A DNA stretch of 64,000 bases from Agrococcus jejuensis (GTDB lineage Bacteria; Actinomycetota; Actinomycetes; Actinomycetales; Microbacteriaceae): NCBI RefSeq assembly GCF_007679035.1, contig NZ_VEFR01000001.1:930001-994000 (forward strand), in the 5' to 3' direction. The translations under genes and the position numbers were made by a program. Under the pieces are notes generated by a model. That model did no database searches. It was not told the DNA's origin and saw nothing but the letters and a program-made list of their open reading frames with translations. Below are positions 9,264 through 18,898 of the stretch, piece after piece (position 1 is the first letter of the stretch; each line of letters begins with the position of its first letter).

Positions 9264-11027
9264 CTACTCCTCCGGCAGCGCCCAGGCCGGCAGCTGCCAC
9301 GTGAGGCGCGCGTCGGGCCCGTTGCGCGGCTGCACGCCATCGATGCCGGGGGCGACGACGTCGGCGACGACCACGGTCGACAGCGGCAGCACGACGCCCT
9401 GCGCGACGATCGACGTCTCGGCGATCACGAGCTGGTCGCGGACGTCGTTCGCCTCCACCGCAGCGCCGGAGGCCGCGATGGCCTCGTCGCGCGCCGCATC
9501 GCCGATGCCCGTGAGGTTCGCCGCGCCACCCGTGCCCCATTGCGCAGCGGCCTCGGCGGCGCTCGTCGGCAGCGCGACCTGGGTGATGACGGCATCCCAG
9601 CCGCCCTCCGCGATCCGCGCGTCGAGATCGTCGGTGCCGCAGTCGGTCACGGCCCAGCCGGACTCGGCGACGCCCGTCGCGAGCGCCTGGAACGCGCGCA
9701 CCGCGTACGGCTCGCCCCGGTCGTAGACGACGCACACCGCCGTGCCCGCCGCGACGCCCGCCTGCTCACGCTCGACCGCCGCGAGCTCCGCGTCGGGCGA
9801 GCCCCACAGCGCGTTGAAGCCGGCGTCCTGCAGCGAGATCGCGTACCCGTCGCTGCTCGTCGGGAAGAGCACCGAGTCGGTCGACGACATCTCGGCGCTC
9901 CACGCGCCCGTCGCGGCCGCCACGACGTCGGAGCGCGGGATCGCGTGCAGCAGCGACTGCCGTGCCAGCGTCGACTGCAGCACGCCCCGATCGCCGCGGA
10001 ACTGCATCGTCCAGATGCTGCCGGTCTGCGTCGCCGTCATGACGAAGTCGTCGCGCGTGAGGTCGCGGACGACCTCCCAGTTCTCCTCCGTCGGCACGAC
10101 CTCGACGACCTCCACGTCGGAGCCGACAGCCGTGAGCAGGCGATCGGCGGGCAGCGCCGCGAGCTCGACGGTCTCGATCGTCGGCGTCGCGCCCGAGTAG
10201 CGCCGGTTGACGACGAGCGTCACCCCGCCCTCGTCGGCGGCGTCGACGACGTACGGGCCGCTCGACACCAGCAGCGACGCATCCGTCGATCCCGACACCG
10301 CGAAGCCCGTGCTCCACGCATCGGCGATCGCGGCGAGGCGCTCGGGGTCGCCGATGCGGATGGCCTCGAGCACCGCCTGCTTCGCCTCCATGGGGTCCTC
10401 GATGCCGAGCGCGAGGCGTCCGACGACGTGCGCGGGCACCGCGACGTCGAGCATGGTCTGCCAGTCGGCGACGGATGCCGACAGCGGCACCTCGATCGCC
10501 CGAGCGAACTCGTCGACGCTGGGCAGGCCGTCGGCGAGCGCGAGGCCGCCGGGGTCGGCGACGTCGAACCATGCGACGCCGTCGGGCACGGCGAGCTCGC
10601 CCGCGTCGTCGAGGGCCGCGTCGGCGTCGAAGCCCTCGGGCGCGAGCGCGTTCGAGCCGGCCGCCCACGCGAGCAGCAGGTCGGCGGCATCGAGCGGCAC
10701 GGAGTCCGACCACATGACGTCGTCGGCCAGGTCGTAGCGCACGGTGAACGGCTCGTCGTCGACGATCTCGACCTCGCCGAGGTCGCGGTTCGGCGCGAGC
10801 GTGCCGTCGTTCCCGATCGAGGCGAACTGCGACCGCGTCGCGGCGGCGACGTCGAGGTTCGCCGCGGTCGCGCCCTCGCGCGATGCCGCGTTGACGCTCG
10901 TGAGCTCGCCCTGCCAGCCGATGGAGATCTCGGAGCCTGCGATCACCGACGGCGGCAGCGACGCGCCGCATCCCGTGAGCAGCAGGGACGCCGCCACGAC
11001 GGCGACGAGCGGGCGCGCACGGCGCAT
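9264..11027 (-). CDS. Orphan family-5 substrate-binding lipoprotein
   Basis: A 587-residue lipoprotein (lipobox LLLTGC, Cys at residue 20) of the SBP_bac_5 fold. The ATG at 11027 is preceded by GGAGGT. It is clearly a paralogue of the protein at 5973-7805: both have PAHV(I/V)G, ALGIEDPxEAK and LLVSSGPY or ILVSSGPY in the same order. It has no permease or ATPase gene beside it. It may feed the neighbouring importer or serve as a receptor-like binder. Overall it is much diverged, so a different ligand is likely. It converges with the CPBP gene and lies downstream of the gcv operon. Confidence 0.88.
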   Translation of the reverse strand: MRRARPLVAVVAASLLLTGCGASLPPSVIAGSEISIGWQGELTSVNAASREGATAANLDVAAATRSQFASIGNDGTLAPNRDLGEVEIVDDEPFTVRYDLADDVMWSDSVPLDAADLLLAWAAGSNALAPEGFDADAALDDAGELAVPDGVAWFDVADPGGLALADGLPSVDEFARAIEVPLSASVADWQTMLDVAVPAHVVGRLALGIEDPMEAKQAVLEAIRIGDPERLAAIADAWSTGFAVSGSTDASLLVSSGPYVVDAADEGGVTLVVNRRYSGATPTIETVELAALPADRLLTAVGSDVEVVEVVPTEENWEVVRDLTRDDFVMTATQTGSIWTMQFRGDRGVLQSTLARQSLLHAIPRSDVVAAATGAWSAEMSSTDSVLFPTSSDGYAISLQDAGFNALWGSPDAELAAVEREQAGVAAGTAVCVVYDRGEPYAVRAFQALATGVAESGWAVTDCGTDDLDARIAEGGWDAVITQVALPTSAAEAAAQWGTGGAANLTGIGDAARDEAIAASGAAVEANDVRDQLVIAETSIVAQGVVLPLSTVVVADVVAPGIDGVQPRNGPDARLTWQLPAWALPEE

Positions 11028-11131
11028 GGCCACCTCCGGATCGTCCGATGGCACCTCGGGCATGCGGAGCCGGGGTGCGCCGACGATCCTACGGACGCAC
11101 CCTGACGGTCGCTGCCAGTTGGCGCGCAGCC

Positions 11132-11171
11132 GGCCGGCGTGCATCCGCGATGCGGCGGACGCACCCCGGCC
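11132..11171 (-). terminator. Imperfect 17-bp hairpin after gcvP
   Basis: Arms 11132-11148 and 11155-11171 pair at 15 of 17 positions around a 6-nt loop, 15 nt past the gcvP stop. It probably terminates the gcvTHP transcript before the orphan binding-protein gene. Confidence 0.6.
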
Positions 11172-11185
11172 GGGCGCGCTGCGCG

Positions 11186-13998
<2,813 letters not shown>

Positions 13999-13999
<1 letters not shown>

Positions 14000-14355
14000 C
14001 AGCCGAGCGTCGCCTGGTAGGCGGCGGCGTCGAGCAGCTCGGGCTCCGACGTGAAGCGCACCTTCACGAGCCAGCCCGTGCCCTCGGCGTCCTGGTTGAC
14101 GAGCGTGGGGTCGTCGGACACCGAGTCGTTGGCCTCGACGACCTCGCCGTCGGCGGGGGCGAAGAGCTCGCCGACCGACTTCGTCGACTCGATCTCGCCG
14201 ATCGCCTCGCCCGCCGCGAACGTGCGGCCGGCCTCGGGCAGGTCGACGTAGACGACGTCGCCCAGCTGCTGCTGCGCGTGCTCGGTGATGCCGATGACGT
14301 GGACGTCGCCCTCGGCGCGCACCCACTCGTGGTCTGCGGTGTACTGCGTGGTCAT
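13999..14355 (-). CDS. gcvH: Glycine cleavage system H-protein
   Basis: A small lipoyl carrier of 118 residues. It shuttles the methylamine group from GcvP to GcvT and then delivers dihydrolipoyl to lipoamide dehydrogenase (the L-protein, not in this window). The lipoylated lysine is K59 in [10 protein letters not shown]. The ATG at 14355 has AGGAG upstream and overlaps the gcvT stop as ATGA; the frame extends far upstream but that part is gcvT antisense. The stop overlaps the gcvP start by one base. Confidence 0.97.
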
Positions 14356-15452
14356 GCTCGCTCCTGACGGCGGTAGAAGGGGAGGTCGACGATGGTGACG
14401 GGGATGCGCGTGCCGCGCACGTCGATCGCGAGGGACCCCGAGTGGCCGGGGGTCACGAGCGCCATGGCGATGGGGTGGCCGAGCGTGGGCGACAGCGCAC
14501 CCGACGTGACGACGCCCACCTCGGCGTCGCCGTCGACCACGGCGTAGCCCGCACGGCCGGCGCGGCGCCCCTCGGCGACGAGGCCCACGAGCACGGGGGC
14601 GTCGGCGGCGGGCCCTGCCTCGACGGCGGCGCGGCCGACGAAGTCGCCCTTGGTCTTCAGCGCGACGGAGCGGCCGACGCCGACCTGCGCGGGCAGCGTC
14701 TCGGTCGACAGCTCGTGGCCGTACAGCGGCATGCCCGCCTCGAGGCGCAGCGTGTCGCGGGCGGCGAGGCCGGCGTGGACGAGGCCGAGCGGCGTGCCGA
14801 CGCGTACGAGCGCATCCCACAGGTCCTCCGCGGCGTGGTTCGGCACGTAGAGCTCGAAGCCGTCCTCGCCCGTGTAGCCCGTGCGGGCCACGAGCACGTC
14901 CTCGCCCTCGAAGATCGCCTCGAGGATGCGGTAGTAGCCGAGGTCGTCGAGCGGCTCGGACTCGAGGCCGATGGCCTCGACGATCGCCTGCGACGCCGGC
15001 CCCTGCACGGCGATGAGCGCCGTGTCGTCGGTCTCGTCGACGACGGTGGCGTCGAATCCGGTGACCCGGTCGGCGAGCGCCTCGACGACGACCGCGCGGT
15101 TGCCGGCGTTCGCCACGACGAGCCACTCGGTGGTGCCGAGGCGGTAGACGATGAGGTCGTCGAGGATGCCGCCCGAGGCGGCGAGCAGCAGCGTGTAGCG
15201 CGCCTGGCCCAGCTCGAGCGCCGAGAGGCGACCGGCGAGCGCGTGGTCGAGGAACGCCCCGGCCTCGGCGCCGCGCACGCGCAGCTCGGCCATGTGGCTG
15301 AGGTCGAAGAGGCCGGCGCGCTCGCGCACGGCGGCGTGCTCGGCGAGGTCGGAGCCGTAGCGCAGCGGCATCATCCAGCCACCGAACTCGGTGAGCTGCG
15401 CGCCGGCGGCCGCGTGTCGGGCCTCGAGCGGGGTGTGCAAGATCTCGGGCAT
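14352..15452 (-). CDS. gcvT: Glycine cleavage system aminomethyltransferase, T-protein
   Basis: T-protein, 366 residues. It transfers the one-carbon unit from aminomethyl-GcvH to tetrahydrofolate and releases ammonia. N-terminal [11 protein letters not shown], the folate-domain stretch [10 protein letters not shown] and [14 protein letters not shown] are characteristic. The ATG at 15452 has GAGG five bases upstream and lies at the end of a glycine riboswitch leader. It is the first gene of gcvTHP, and its stop overlaps the gcvH start. Confidence 0.97.
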   Translation of the reverse strand: MPEILHTPLEARHAAAGAQLTEFGGWMMPLRYGSDLAEHAAVRERAGLFDLSHMAELRVRGAEAGAFLDHALAGRLSALELGQARYTLLLAASGGILDDLIVYRLGTTEWLVVANAGNRAVVVEALADRVTGFDATVVDETDDTALIAVQGPASQAIVEAIGLESEPLDDLGYYRILEAIFEGEDVLVARTGYTGEDGFELYVPNHAAEDLWDALVRVGTPLGLVHAGLAARDTLRLEAGMPLYGHELSTETLPAQVGVGRSVALKTKGDFVGRAAVEAGPAADAPVLVGLVAEGRRAGRAGYAVVDGDAEVGVVTSGALSPTLGHPIAMALVTPGHSGSLAIDVRGTRIPVTIVDLPFYRRQERA

Positions 15453-15482
15453 GAGTCCTCGGGTCGTGAAGGGTCGGGACTC
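15453..15482 (-). promoter_or_regulatory. Hairpin able to hide the gcvT ribosome-binding site
   Basis: Plus-strand GAGTCC at 15453-15458 and GGACTC at 15477-15482 are exact complements. In the mRNA this pairs bases overlapping the GAGG Shine-Dalgarno of gcvT (15457-15460) with a segment at the 3' edge of the riboswitch. It is a candidate expression platform acting on translation. Confidence 0.45.
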
Positions 15483-15600
15483 CCCCTCAGTCGCATCGTT
15501 CGACGATGCTCCTGAGCGGCCTGCGCATGCGGTCTTCGGACCTGAGAGGTTGGCGGGGAGTGCTTGCTCCTTCGGTGTCGCGCGAGGCGACTCTTCCGCA
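15475..15600 (-). promoter_or_regulatory. Glycine riboswitch (gcvT element)
   Basis: On the minus strand the leader of gcvT reads GGAAGAG (15593-15599), then CCGAAGGAGCAAG (15564-15576), then CCUCUCAGG (15541-15549). These are the conserved core words of the glycine riboswitch in the right order and spacing, followed by a further stem around 15493-15509 (GCATCG/CGATGC). I can make out one full aptamer and not an obvious second one. The element precedes gcvTHP, the expected target that is turned on by glycine. Outer limits are approximate. Confidence 0.85.
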
Positions 15601-15635
15601 TGGGCTGCGACGGCCGGTTCTGCAGTTGTGCTCCG

Positions 15636-15641
15636 ATCGTA
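15636..15641 (-). promoter_or_regulatory. Candidate -10 of the gcv operon
   Basis: TACGAT on the minus strand lies about 35 nt before the first riboswitch core word, well placed for a start near 15628. No convincing -35 is visible. Confidence 0.4.
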
Positions 15642-15676
15642 GCCGACGGAGACGGCGGGACGCCGCCGTGTCGGCT
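15641..15676 (-). terminator. Bulged 14-bp hairpin after mnhG
   Basis: AGCCGAC (15641-15647) pairs with 15670-15676 and ACGGCGG (15652-15658) pairs with 15663-15669, leaving a 4-nt bulge and a 4-nt loop. It follows the last gene of the Mnh operon and directly abuts the gcv promoter. Confidence 0.6.
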
Positions 15677-15686
15677 CGACGAGGAG

Positions 15687-16028
15687 TCAGCGCTCGTCGT
15701 CGGTCTCGTCCTCGACGAGGAGGTCCTTGCGGTACTGGCCCGCGAGGTACGCCGAGCGCGACATCATCTGGCTCGCGACCGGGGCCGTGAGCAGCTGCAG
15801 CAGCGCCACGAGCAGCAGCATCCCCGTCGCGAGCGGGTCCCGCAGCTCGAGGGCGAGGCCGATGGCGATGAGGGCGATGCCGAGGGTCTGCGGCTTCGAC
15901 GCCGTGTGCATGCGACCGAGGGCGTCGGGCAGCCGCAGGAGACCGAAGGCCGCGACGACGGTGAGCACGGCGCCGAGCAGGATGAGCACGGCACCGGCGA
16001 CGGTGAGGACGGTGTCGAGCGGGCTCAT
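15687..16028 (-). CDS. mnhG: Mrp/Mnh cation:proton antiporter subunit G
   Basis: Last subunit of the multi-part Na+(K+)/H+ antiporter, 113 residues with three membrane helices. The family motif FGLLRLPDALGRMHTASKPQ is present at about residues 28-47. The ATG at 16028 overlaps the mnhF stop (ATGA), and the longer open frame upstream is antisense to mnhF. The C-terminal tail is charged (LLVEDETDDER). It closes the six-gene operon and is followed by a hairpin. Confidence 0.93.
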   Translation of the reverse strand: MSPLDTVLTVAGAVLILLGAVLTVVAAFGLLRLPDALGRMHTASKPQTLGIALIAIGLALELRDPLATGMLLLVALLQLLTAPVASQMMSRSAYLAGQYRKDLLVEDETDDER

Positions 16029-16318
16029 GCGTCGTCCTCCTCGTGGCCGCGCACGGCAGCCGCCCGACCGGCGACGAACCGCGCCATCGCCACCGTGCCC
16101 GCGAAGGCGACGAGCGAGAGCACGAGCATGACCGGCACGGTGTACGAGTGCTGCGACACGGCGGCCTCGATGGCGAGCACGCCGACGACGACGGCGATGA
16201 GCACGTCGGTCGCGAGGACGCGGTCGATGGGCGACGGACCGCGCACGAGACGGATGATGGCCATGACGGCCGCGATGGCGAGCAGCACGCCCGCGACGAC
16301 GAGCACCCATGTGCTCAT
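16025..16318 (-). CDS. mnhF: Mrp/Mnh antiporter subunit F
   Basis: A 97-residue, three-helix subunit of the Mrp antiporter. MnhF features include IIRLVRGPSPIDRVLATDVL at about 21-40. The ATG at 16318 overlaps the mnhE stop by 4 nt, and its own stop overlaps the mnhG start by 4 nt. The gene is thus locked into the coupled operon. MrpF homologues have been implicated in solute efflux as well as cation exchange. Confidence 0.93.
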   Translation of the reverse strand: MSTWVLVVAGVLLAIAAVMAIIRLVRGPSPIDRVLATDVLIAVVVGVLAIEAAVSQHSYTVPVMLVLSLVAFAGTVAMARFVAGRAAAVRGHEEDDA

Positions 16319-16857
16319 GCGGTCACCTCCTCGTAGCGTGCGCGCTCCTCGCGCGAGGCGAACGCGCGCACGAGCAGCCGCTCGGCCTCGTGCACCTCGT
16401 CGCGAGCCCGCTGGATCGACTCGGGGGTCGACGCGTCGAACACGTGCATGACGAGCTCGTGGCGATCGAGGTCGACGATGACCGAGCCGGGGATGAGCGT
16501 GACGACCTCGACGGTCATGGCCTTCACGAAGGGGCTGTCGCTGCGCAGCGCCACGCGGATCAGCGCGTGCTGCACGGGTCGCCGCACCGCGAGCACGCCG
16601 ATCGACACGACGACGCTCGCGCGCACCAGCCCCCAGCCGGCCCACGCGATGAGCCGCAGCAGCGCGAACGGACGGAACCGCTCCATCTCGGGCACGTCGG
16701 GCAGCGGGAACGCGATCTGCACGACGAGCGCGACGACGAGCCCGAGCACGGCGGCGGCGATCGACAGGTCGCCCCACAGCACCATCCACACGATCGTGAG
16801 GCCGATCGTGGCGGTCCACGACAGTCGCGCCTTCAGGCGCCGGTGCACGCGTCGCAT
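16315..16857 (-). CDS. mnhE: Mrp/Mnh antiporter subunit E
   Basis: A 180-residue membrane subunit. Two helices lie near the N-terminus (ATIGLTIVWMVLWG and IAAAVLGLVVALVVQ), with the family stretch VVTLIPGSVIVDLDRHELVM in the soluble C-terminal half. The ATG at 16857 shares one base with the mnhD stop (TGATG). Its place between D and F is the canonical Mrp order. A basic N-terminus (MRRVHRRLKAR) precedes the first helix. Confidence 0.92.
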   Translation of the reverse strand: MRRVHRRLKARLSWTATIGLTIVWMVLWGDLSIAAAVLGLVVALVVQIAFPLPDVPEMERFRPFALLRLIAWAGWGLVRASVVVSIGVLAVRRPVQHALIRVALRSDSPFVKAMTVEVVTLIPGSVIVDLDRHELVMHVFDASTPESIQRARDEVHEAERLLVRAFASREERARYEEVTA

Positions 16858-18353
16858 CAGGGCATCGCCTCCTCGACGGCGGTGACGTAGGTGCGGTCGC
16901 GGAGGTCGTGGGCCGCATCCGTCGCGAACGTCGACAGCGGGCCGGCGACGACCGAGATCGCGCAGGTGATGGCGACGAGCGCACCGGCCGTCACGAGCCA
17001 CGACGCGGGCAGCCTGCGATGCTCCGGGTGCTCCTCGCGCTCCGGCTCCCAGAACGCGCGGTGCCACACGCGGATGATCGCGAGCAGCGTCAGCAGGCTC
17101 GTCGCGATGCCGCCGAACACGAGCGCGTACGCGAGCGGCGTGCCCTCGGCGATGCCCGCCTGGAAGAGCGCGACCTTGCCGAGGAAGCCCGAGAACGGCG
17201 GCAGGCCGGCCAGGTTGATCGCCGGCACGAAGAACAGCACCGCGAGCACCGGCACGGCTGCCAGGCCGCCGATCTTCGACATCGACGTCGACCCACCCGC
17301 GCGCTCGATGAGGCCGACGACGAGGAACAGCGCCGTCTGGATGAGGATGTGGTGGGCGACGTAGAAGATCGAGCCCGCGAGCCCGGCCTCGCTGGCGAGG
17401 CCGATGCCGAGCACCATGTAGCCGATGTGGCTCACGAGCGTGAACGACAGCAGTCGCTTGATCTCGTTCTGCGCGAGCGCGCCGAGGATGCCGACGATCA
17501 TCGTGGCGAGCGCGGCCCACAGCAGCAGGTCGGTGAGCGGACTGTCGGGGAACAGCAGCGTCTGCAGTCGGATGATCGCGTAGACGCCGACCTTCGTCAG
17601 CAGGCCCGCGAACACCGCCGTGACCGAGGCCGGCGCGGTCGGGTACGAGTCGGGCAGCCACGACGACAGCGGGAAGATGGCCGCCTTGATCGCGAAGACC
17701 GTGAGCAGCAGCAGCTGGATCGTGAGCTGGATGCCCTCGCCGAGCTGCGGCAGCCGCTCGGACATCTGCGCGAAGTTCACGGTGCCGACCGCCGCGTAGA
17801 CCACGGCGATCGCGATGAGGAAGAGCGTCGACGAGACGATGCTCACGACGATGTAGGTGCTGCCGGCCCGCACGCGCTCTCGGGGCGCGCCGAGCGTCAG
17901 CAGCACGTACGAGGCGAACAGCAGCATCTCGAAGCCGACGAACAGGTTGAAGAGGTCGCCGGAGAGGAAGGCGTTCGCGACGCCCGCCGAGAGCACGAGG
18001 TACGTGGGGTGGAAGATCGACACGGGCGCCTGCGACGTGCCCGCATCCTGGTCCTGCCGCGTCGCGAACACGAGCACCGTGATCGTCACGATGCTCGACA
18101 CGAGCACCATGAGCGACGACAGCCGATCGGCGACGAGCACGATGCCGAGCCCCTCGGGCCATGCCCCGACCCAGAGCGCCTGCGGGCCCTCGGTGGACTG
18201 CCACACGAGCAGCGCGGCCACGACGAGCACGAGCGTCAGCGACGTCGCCGACACGATGCGCTGCACGCGCGGGCTGCGCGGGAAGCACATGGCGATGCCT
18301 GCGCCGATGAGCGGCAGCAGCACCGGCAGCGGGATGAGGTTCACGGCGTCCAT
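16857..18353 (-). CDS. mnhD: Mrp/Mnh antiporter subunit D
   Basis: A proton-pumping-type subunit homologous to NuoN/NuoM of complex I, 498 residues with about 14 membrane helices. It includes the conserved FNLFVGFEMLLFASYVLLTL and HHILIQTALFLVVGLIE stretches that carry the ion-path residues. The ATG at 18353 shares one base with the mnhC stop. MnhD and MnhA are the two antiporter-like subunits of the complex, so this gene is central to cation efflux and pH or salt tolerance. Confidence 0.95.
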   Translation of the reverse strand: MDAVNLIPLPVLLPLIGAGIAMCFPRSPRVQRIVSATSLTLVLVVAALLVWQSTEGPQALWVGAWPEGLGIVLVADRLSSLMVLVSSIVTITVLVFATRQDQDAGTSQAPVSIFHPTYLVLSAGVANAFLSGDLFNLFVGFEMLLFASYVLLTLGAPRERVRAGSTYIVVSIVSSTLFLIAIAVVYAAVGTVNFAQMSERLPQLGEGIQLTIQLLLLTVFAIKAAIFPLSSWLPDSYPTAPASVTAVFAGLLTKVGVYAIIRLQTLLFPDSPLTDLLLWAALATMIVGILGALAQNEIKRLLSFTLVSHIGYMVLGIGLASEAGLAGSIFYVAHHILIQTALFLVVGLIERAGGSTSMSKIGGLAAVPVLAVLFFVPAINLAGLPPFSGFLGKVALFQAGIAEGTPLAYALVFGGIATSLLTLLAIIRVWHRAFWEPEREEHPEHRRLPASWLVTAGALVAITCAISVVAGPLSTFATDAAHDLRDRTYVTAVEEAMP

Positions 18354-18898
18354 CAGCCTCTCCCCTCCGGATCGATCGTCTGCTCGCTGTCGCTGTGGTC
18401 GGCGCCGGGCGCCGGCAGATGCTCGTGCGCGGCGTCGTCGGGCAGGGCGGCCTCCGGCACGGCGTCGGGCGCCTGCACGCCGCCGGACTCGGTGTCGTCG
18501 TCGACGCCCGGCCGCTCCGCGAACGATGCCGACGTCATGTCCGCCTCGGCGCGACGGCGCACGAGCGCGTCCTCGACGTCGTCGGCGACCTCGTCGTGCC
18601 CGTCGAGCTGGAACGAGCGGTACGACAGCGCGAGCATGAAGGCGCTCGCGGCGAGCGAGATGACGATGGCGGTGAGCACGAACGCCTGCGGCAGCGGGTC
18701 GGCGATCTCCTCGCGGCCCTCGCCGATGATCGGCGCGCGCCCCGCGGCACCGCTGGCGACGAGGAACAGCAGGTTGACGCCGTTCGACGCGAGGATCACG
18801 CCGGCCATGATGCGCAGGATCGATCGCTCGAGGATGAGGTAGACGCCGCAGGCGATGAGGATGCCGCCTGCGACGACGAGGGCGAGGCTCGGGATCAC
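18353..18898 (-). CDS. mnhC: Mrp/Mnh antiporter subunit C with long acidic tail
   Basis: NuoK-like subunit. Residues 1 to about 110 hold three helices and the family words GVYLILERSILRIMAGVILA and SNGVNLL. The GTG at 18898 is chosen because it overlaps the mnhA stop (GTGA) and begins the first helix. The protein is 181 residues, about 60 longer than usual for MnhC. The excess is a disordered, Asp/Glu-rich tail (for instance DDDTESGGVQAPDAV) that should lie in the cytoplasm. The next start, mnhD, shares a base with the stop. Confidence 0.93.
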   Translation of the reverse strand: MIPSLALVVAGGILIACGVYLILERSILRIMAGVILASNGVNLLFLVASGAAGRAPIIGEGREEIADPLPQAFVLTAIVISLAASAFMLALSYRSFQLDGHDEVADDVEDALVRRRAEADMTSASFAERPGVDDDTESGGVQAPDAVPEAALPDDAAHEHLPAPGADHSDSEQTIDPEGRG

